Below, piece after piece: positions 61,470-64,000 of a DNA stretch of 64,000 nucleotides. Origin of the DNA: VGTK01 sp046327915 (GTDB lineage Bacteria > Desulfobacterota > Binatia > UBA12015); contig JAXLXO010000004.1 in assembly GCA_046327915.1 (NCBI GenBank), positions 124,001 through 188,000 of the forward strand, written 5' to 3'. The translations under genes and the position numbers were made by a program. The stretch's first letter is position 1; the number at the start of each line of letters is the position of its first letter. The notes under the pieces were generated by a model that did not search any database, had not been told where the DNA came from, and was given only the letters and a program-made list of their open reading frames with translations.

Positions 61470-61498
61470 AGAGGCGCTCGCCAACCGCGAGCGCCTCT
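61470..61498 (+). terminator. Terminator after the peroxiredoxin-glutaredoxin gene
   Basis: A 12-bp stem (arms 61470-61481 and 61487-61498) with a 5-base loop begins 7 bases after the stop. It is preceded by GAAAA and followed by a pyrimidine-rich cctctcttctc run, as expected for a rightward intrinsic terminator. Confidence 0.75.
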
Positions 61499-61640
61499 CC
61501 TCTCTTCTCACTACCCACCCAACGAACGGCGACGACGATCAGCCTCCGCGTGAGCATCCTGCGAGCTGCACCGGCATGGCCCCCCGAGCGCGAGGGCGCC
61601 ACGCACCGGCCCCGTCAAGCAGCGGACAAAAAAGCAGAGC

Positions 61641-62504
61641 TCACTTGCTGATCTTCGTCACCGGAATCCACTTGTCGATGATGCCCTGCAGCTCCCCGTT
61701 CTTCGTCCAATCGTCGATCTTGCCGTCGAGCAGCGCCCCGAGCGTCGGCGCGTCGTCCTTGCGCACCGCCCACGCCAGGTACTCGTCGGTGAGCGGCTTG
61801 TAGATGCCGATCAGCTCCGGATCCTCGTGCGGCGGACGTCCGACCACGCGCCACACCGTCGGCGCGTCGTGGATGAAGACGTCAACCTCGCCGGCGCGCA
61901 CGGCGGCGATGCCCTGATCGACGGAGTCGAACGAGACGACGACCGCCTTGTCGAGGTGCCGGTGCGCGTACGCCTCGCCGGTGGTGTTCTTCTCGACACC
62001 GATCTTCCGCTTGGCGTTGTTCATCGCGGCCGGGTCGTTGAGCTTCGACATGTCCTTCTTGCGGACCAGCGCCATCTGCCCGACGCGCAGATACGGATCG
62101 GTGAAGCGCACCTTCTCGCTGCGGCGCTCGGTGATCGAGACGCCCGACATGACGACGTCCACCTTGTCGTCGCGCAGCGCCGGCCACAGCTCGTCCCAGT
62201 CGAGCTTCACCAGAGTGACCTTCGTCGGCAGCTCCTTGCCGAGGCGCTCGGCGAGGTCCGCCTCGACGCCGACGATCTTGCCGTCCTCCTCGAACGCGAT
62301 CGGCGGGTAGTTCGGCGAAATGCCGACACGCAGCTCCGCGGGCACCTTCGGCGCGGCCGCCGTCGCGGGCTTGTCGTCCGCTCCCGTCGCGCCCGCCGGC
62401 CACGCGACGCACGCCGCCAGCATCGCGGCCGTCGCCGTCACCGCGAGCGACCGCCGGCCACCCCACATCCGCGTCAGCCCAGCACGCACGAACCGATTGC
62501 TCAT
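61641..62504 (-). CDS. Family 3 periplasmic solute-binding protein
   Basis: 287 aa. An export signal (VTATAAMLAACVAWPAGA; the Cys may be a lipobox) precedes the SBP_bac_3 fold. LRVGISPNYPPIAFEEDGK and VDVVMSGVSITERRSEKV are typical, as is FTDPYLRVGQ. Such proteins bind polar amino acids for ABC importers. A related enzyme, cyclohexadienyl dehydratase, has the same fold, so an enzymatic role is possible. ATG 62504 follows GAAGGAG; a longer frame upstream is unsupported. No permease or ATPase is beside it, so it is an orphan here. Confidence 0.85.
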   Translation of the reverse strand: MSNRFVRAGLTRMWGGRRSLAVTATAAMLAACVAWPAGATGADDKPATAAAPKVPAELRVGISPNYPPIAFEEDGKIVGVEADLAERLGKELPTKVTLVKLDWDELWPALRDDKVDVVMSGVSITERRSEKVRFTDPYLRVGQMALVRKKDMSKLNDPAAMNNAKRKIGVEKNTTGEAYAHRHLDKAVVVSFDSVDQGIAAVRAGEVDVFIHDAPTVWRVVGRPPHEDPELIGIYKPLTDEYLAWAVRKDDAPTLGALLDGKIDDWTKNGELQGIIDKWIPVTKISK

Positions 62505-62722
62505 CCTCGACGCTCCTTCTCGTGGTGCCGGCGCCACGCCGCCCTGCGTGCCCCGGCACGCCCACCCCACGGCTTGCCCGCGGTCTCTCCCCGCTCGTAA
62601 GCATGGAAACGATGCCCTCGTCCACGGGTGACATCCCGGCCCATCCCGGGCAGACTGCATTCATGCTCCTGTCACGCGCCGTCCGGACGACCCGCGTCCG
62701 CGCCACGACGAAGTCCTGACCC

Positions 62723-63160
62723 ATGCCGATCGCGCACAACGTGTCCGCGGACGCCGTCGGACACGAGAACATCTCGATCTGCCTCGCGCTGCGCCGCGCG
62801 GTCTTCGTCGACGAGCAGGGCGTGGACCCGGCGCTGGACGCCGACGGCCTCGACGACGGCGCCACGCAGTTCCTCGCCTGGGCGAACGGCGTCCCGATCG
62901 GCACGGCCCGGCTGCGCGTCGTGGACGGCGCCGCCAAGGCGGAGCGCGTCGCCGTGCTCGACGACTTCCGCGGCCACGGCGTGGGACGCGCCCTGATGAA
63001 CGCCGTCGAGGCGAACGCCCGCGCGCAAGGCCATCGCTCGCTGCTGGTGCACGCGCAGGAGGCCGTGGTGCCGTTCTACGAGCGGCTCGGCTACGCGGCC
63101 GAAGGCGCGACCTTCGACGAGGCCGGCATCCCGCACCGGCGGATGACGCGCGCCATCTGA
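62723..63160 (+). CDS. GNAT-family N-acetyltransferase
   Basis: 145 aa. Acetyl-CoA motif A is seen as RVAVLDDFRGHGVGRALM, with the C-terminal YERLGYAAEG of the ElaA/YjdJ-like group. The N-terminal ALRRAVFVDEQGVDP is also characteristic of that group. It transfers acetyl to an unknown amine in the cytoplasm. ATG 62723 gives a full-length domain. It stands in a 218-bp gap after the solute-binding gene, on the opposite strand, and precedes a membrane glycosyltransferase. Confidence 0.9.
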   Translation: MPIAHNVSADAVGHENISICLALRRAVFVDEQGVDPALDADGLDDGATQFLAWANGVPIGTARLRVVDGAAKAERVAVLDDFRGHGVGRALMNAVEANARAQGHRSLLVHAQEAVVPFYERLGYAAEGATFDEAGIPHRRMTRAI

Positions 63161-63234
63161 CGCCGGCCGTCGCTCGCGCGCGATCCCGGGCGAAGCCTCT
63201 TCTGCGCCGCCCGACGCCACCGTAAGGTGGACGC

Positions 63235-64000
63235 ATGCGAGACGGAAGCAGTGCGACCGCCGACGTCCGGGCCGGTGTCGCGCGGCCTCTGCTCGGCACG
63301 GAGATCATCGACTGCGGCGTGATCCTCGCCTGCGGCGCCGTCCTCGCGCTGGTGCTGCGTCCGTTCCAGGACACGCCGTTCATCGACGACTGGGTCTACG
63401 CGTGGTCGGTGCAGCGCCTGCTCGACGGTCACGGGCTCGCGGTGCTCGACTGGTCGTCGCACCCGGACTTCGCGCACGTCCTGTGGGGGGCGCTCTTCTG
63501 CCTGCCGTCCGGCTTCTCGTTCACCGCGCTGCGCGTGTCGACGTGGGTCGCCGCCCTGCTCGGCCTGTGCGGCTTCCAACTGCTGCTGCGTGCGCTCGGC
63601 ATCGACCGGCGGCGCGCGGCGCTCGGCACGGCCCTGCTCGGGCTGAACCCGGTGTTCTTCATCCTGTCGGCGACGTTCATGACCGACGTGCCGTTCGTCG
63701 CGCTGTCGATCTGGGCGGCCCTCGCGCTGATCGGCGCCATCGCGCGGCACGACGAGCGCCGGCTGTGGGCGTTCGCGGCGCTCGGCGCGGCGGCGGGCGC
63801 GGTGCGCGTGGTGGCGGTCGTCATGCCGATCGCCGCCCTCCTCACGCTCGCGACGCACGGCGGAACGTGGGGCCGGAATCCGCGGCGGATCGCACTGGTC
63901 CTGTCGCCGCTCGCGCTGTTCGCGCTGCTGGTCTGGTGGAGCGAGGGACGCATGGTGCACGTGACCGACCTGACGTGGGTGCCGGGCTCGCCGACGTTCC
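63235..64000 (+). CDS. GT39/ArnT-like membrane glycosyltransferase, N-terminal part
   Basis: The frame is open to the right edge (255 codons seen). A membrane helix near residue 30 is followed by FIDDWVYAWSVQRLLDG, the acidic-pair loop typical of GT39/PMT-like enzymes that use polyprenyl-phosphate sugars. A series of further helices follows. ATG 63235 has AAGGTGG upstream. Its position beside other surface-glycan genes fits, but the donor and acceptor are unknown and the catalytic C-terminal part is beyond the window. Confidence 0.75.
   Translation, partial: MRDGSSATADVRAGVARPLLGTEIIDCGVILACGAVLALVLRPFQDTPFIDDWVYAWSVQRLLDGHGLAVLDWSSHPDFAHVLWGALFCLPSGFSFTALRVSTWVAALLGLCGFQLLLRALGIDRRRAALGTALLGLNPVFFILSATFMTDVPFVALSIWAALALIGAIARHDERRLWAFAALGAAAGAVRVVAVVMPIAALLTLATHGGTWGRNPRRIALVLSPLALFALLVWWSEGRMVHVTDLTWVPGSPTF

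Overview
The window is GC-rich, gene-dense DNA from a Gram-negative bacterium. It has several lipobox lipoproteins, a predicted outer-membrane barrel, an ADP-heptose-type glycosyltransferase, OxyR, GreB, LspA and IleS. The mix of cysteine-rich secreted proteins, copper-monooxygenase-like lipoproteins, PhyH, DUF2252 and DUF3556 genes suggests an uncultured lineage near Binatota, Myxococcota or the old Deltaproteobacteria. That placement is inference: no rRNA or other decisive marker gene is present. No tRNA, CRISPR array, prophage or insertion sequence was seen.

Layout, left to right. 1-7.6 kb: a cut-off membrane protein, an RRM RNA-binding protein followed by hairpins, an aldehyde dehydrogenase/TetR pair overlapping by GTGA, and a three-gene surface-glycan unit (FAD oxidoreductase, membrane glycosyltransferase, GT9 heptosyltransferase). 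7.7-21.5 kb: three paralogous secreted lipoproteins that join a CX4CH cytochrome-like segment to a PHM/DBM-like copper monooxygenase core. PhyH, GH31, a CAP-domain protein, GreB, a NapH-like iron-sulfur protein and a cysteine-rich lipoprotein lie among them. 21.8-33.7 kb: a large GAF/PAS hybrid histidine kinase, ileS-lspA, an EamA transporter, an SDR and ilvD.

33.9-38.3 kb is the most abnormal stretch. A DUF3556 membrane-protein gene is split by a 2,468-bp insert. The insert begins with a copy of the gene's 3' end, exact for 207 bp, and it also carries an arylsulfatase ruined by many small deletions. Removing the insert restores a normal 568-codon gene and the small gene after it. This is either an unpolished or strain-mixed assembly segment or a real decaying duplication.

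38.4-54 kb: DUF2252, a response regulator, then a long leftward run encoding a sulfatase, three very large or multi-domain glycosyltransferases, a GT9-like membrane protein, an MFS transporter and a mini-glutaredoxin. Most of these are joined by 1-4 base start/stop overlaps. The three glycosyltransferases share a recurrent accessory beta-sandwich-like segment. 53.7-64 kb: CoA-binding and Nudix proteins, an outer-membrane protein, a secreted hydrolase-like lipoprotein, a second RRM protein, a divergent oxyR / peroxiredoxin-glutaredoxin locus with an operator-like AT-rich gap, an orphan solute-binding protein, a GNAT and the start of a GT39-type gene.
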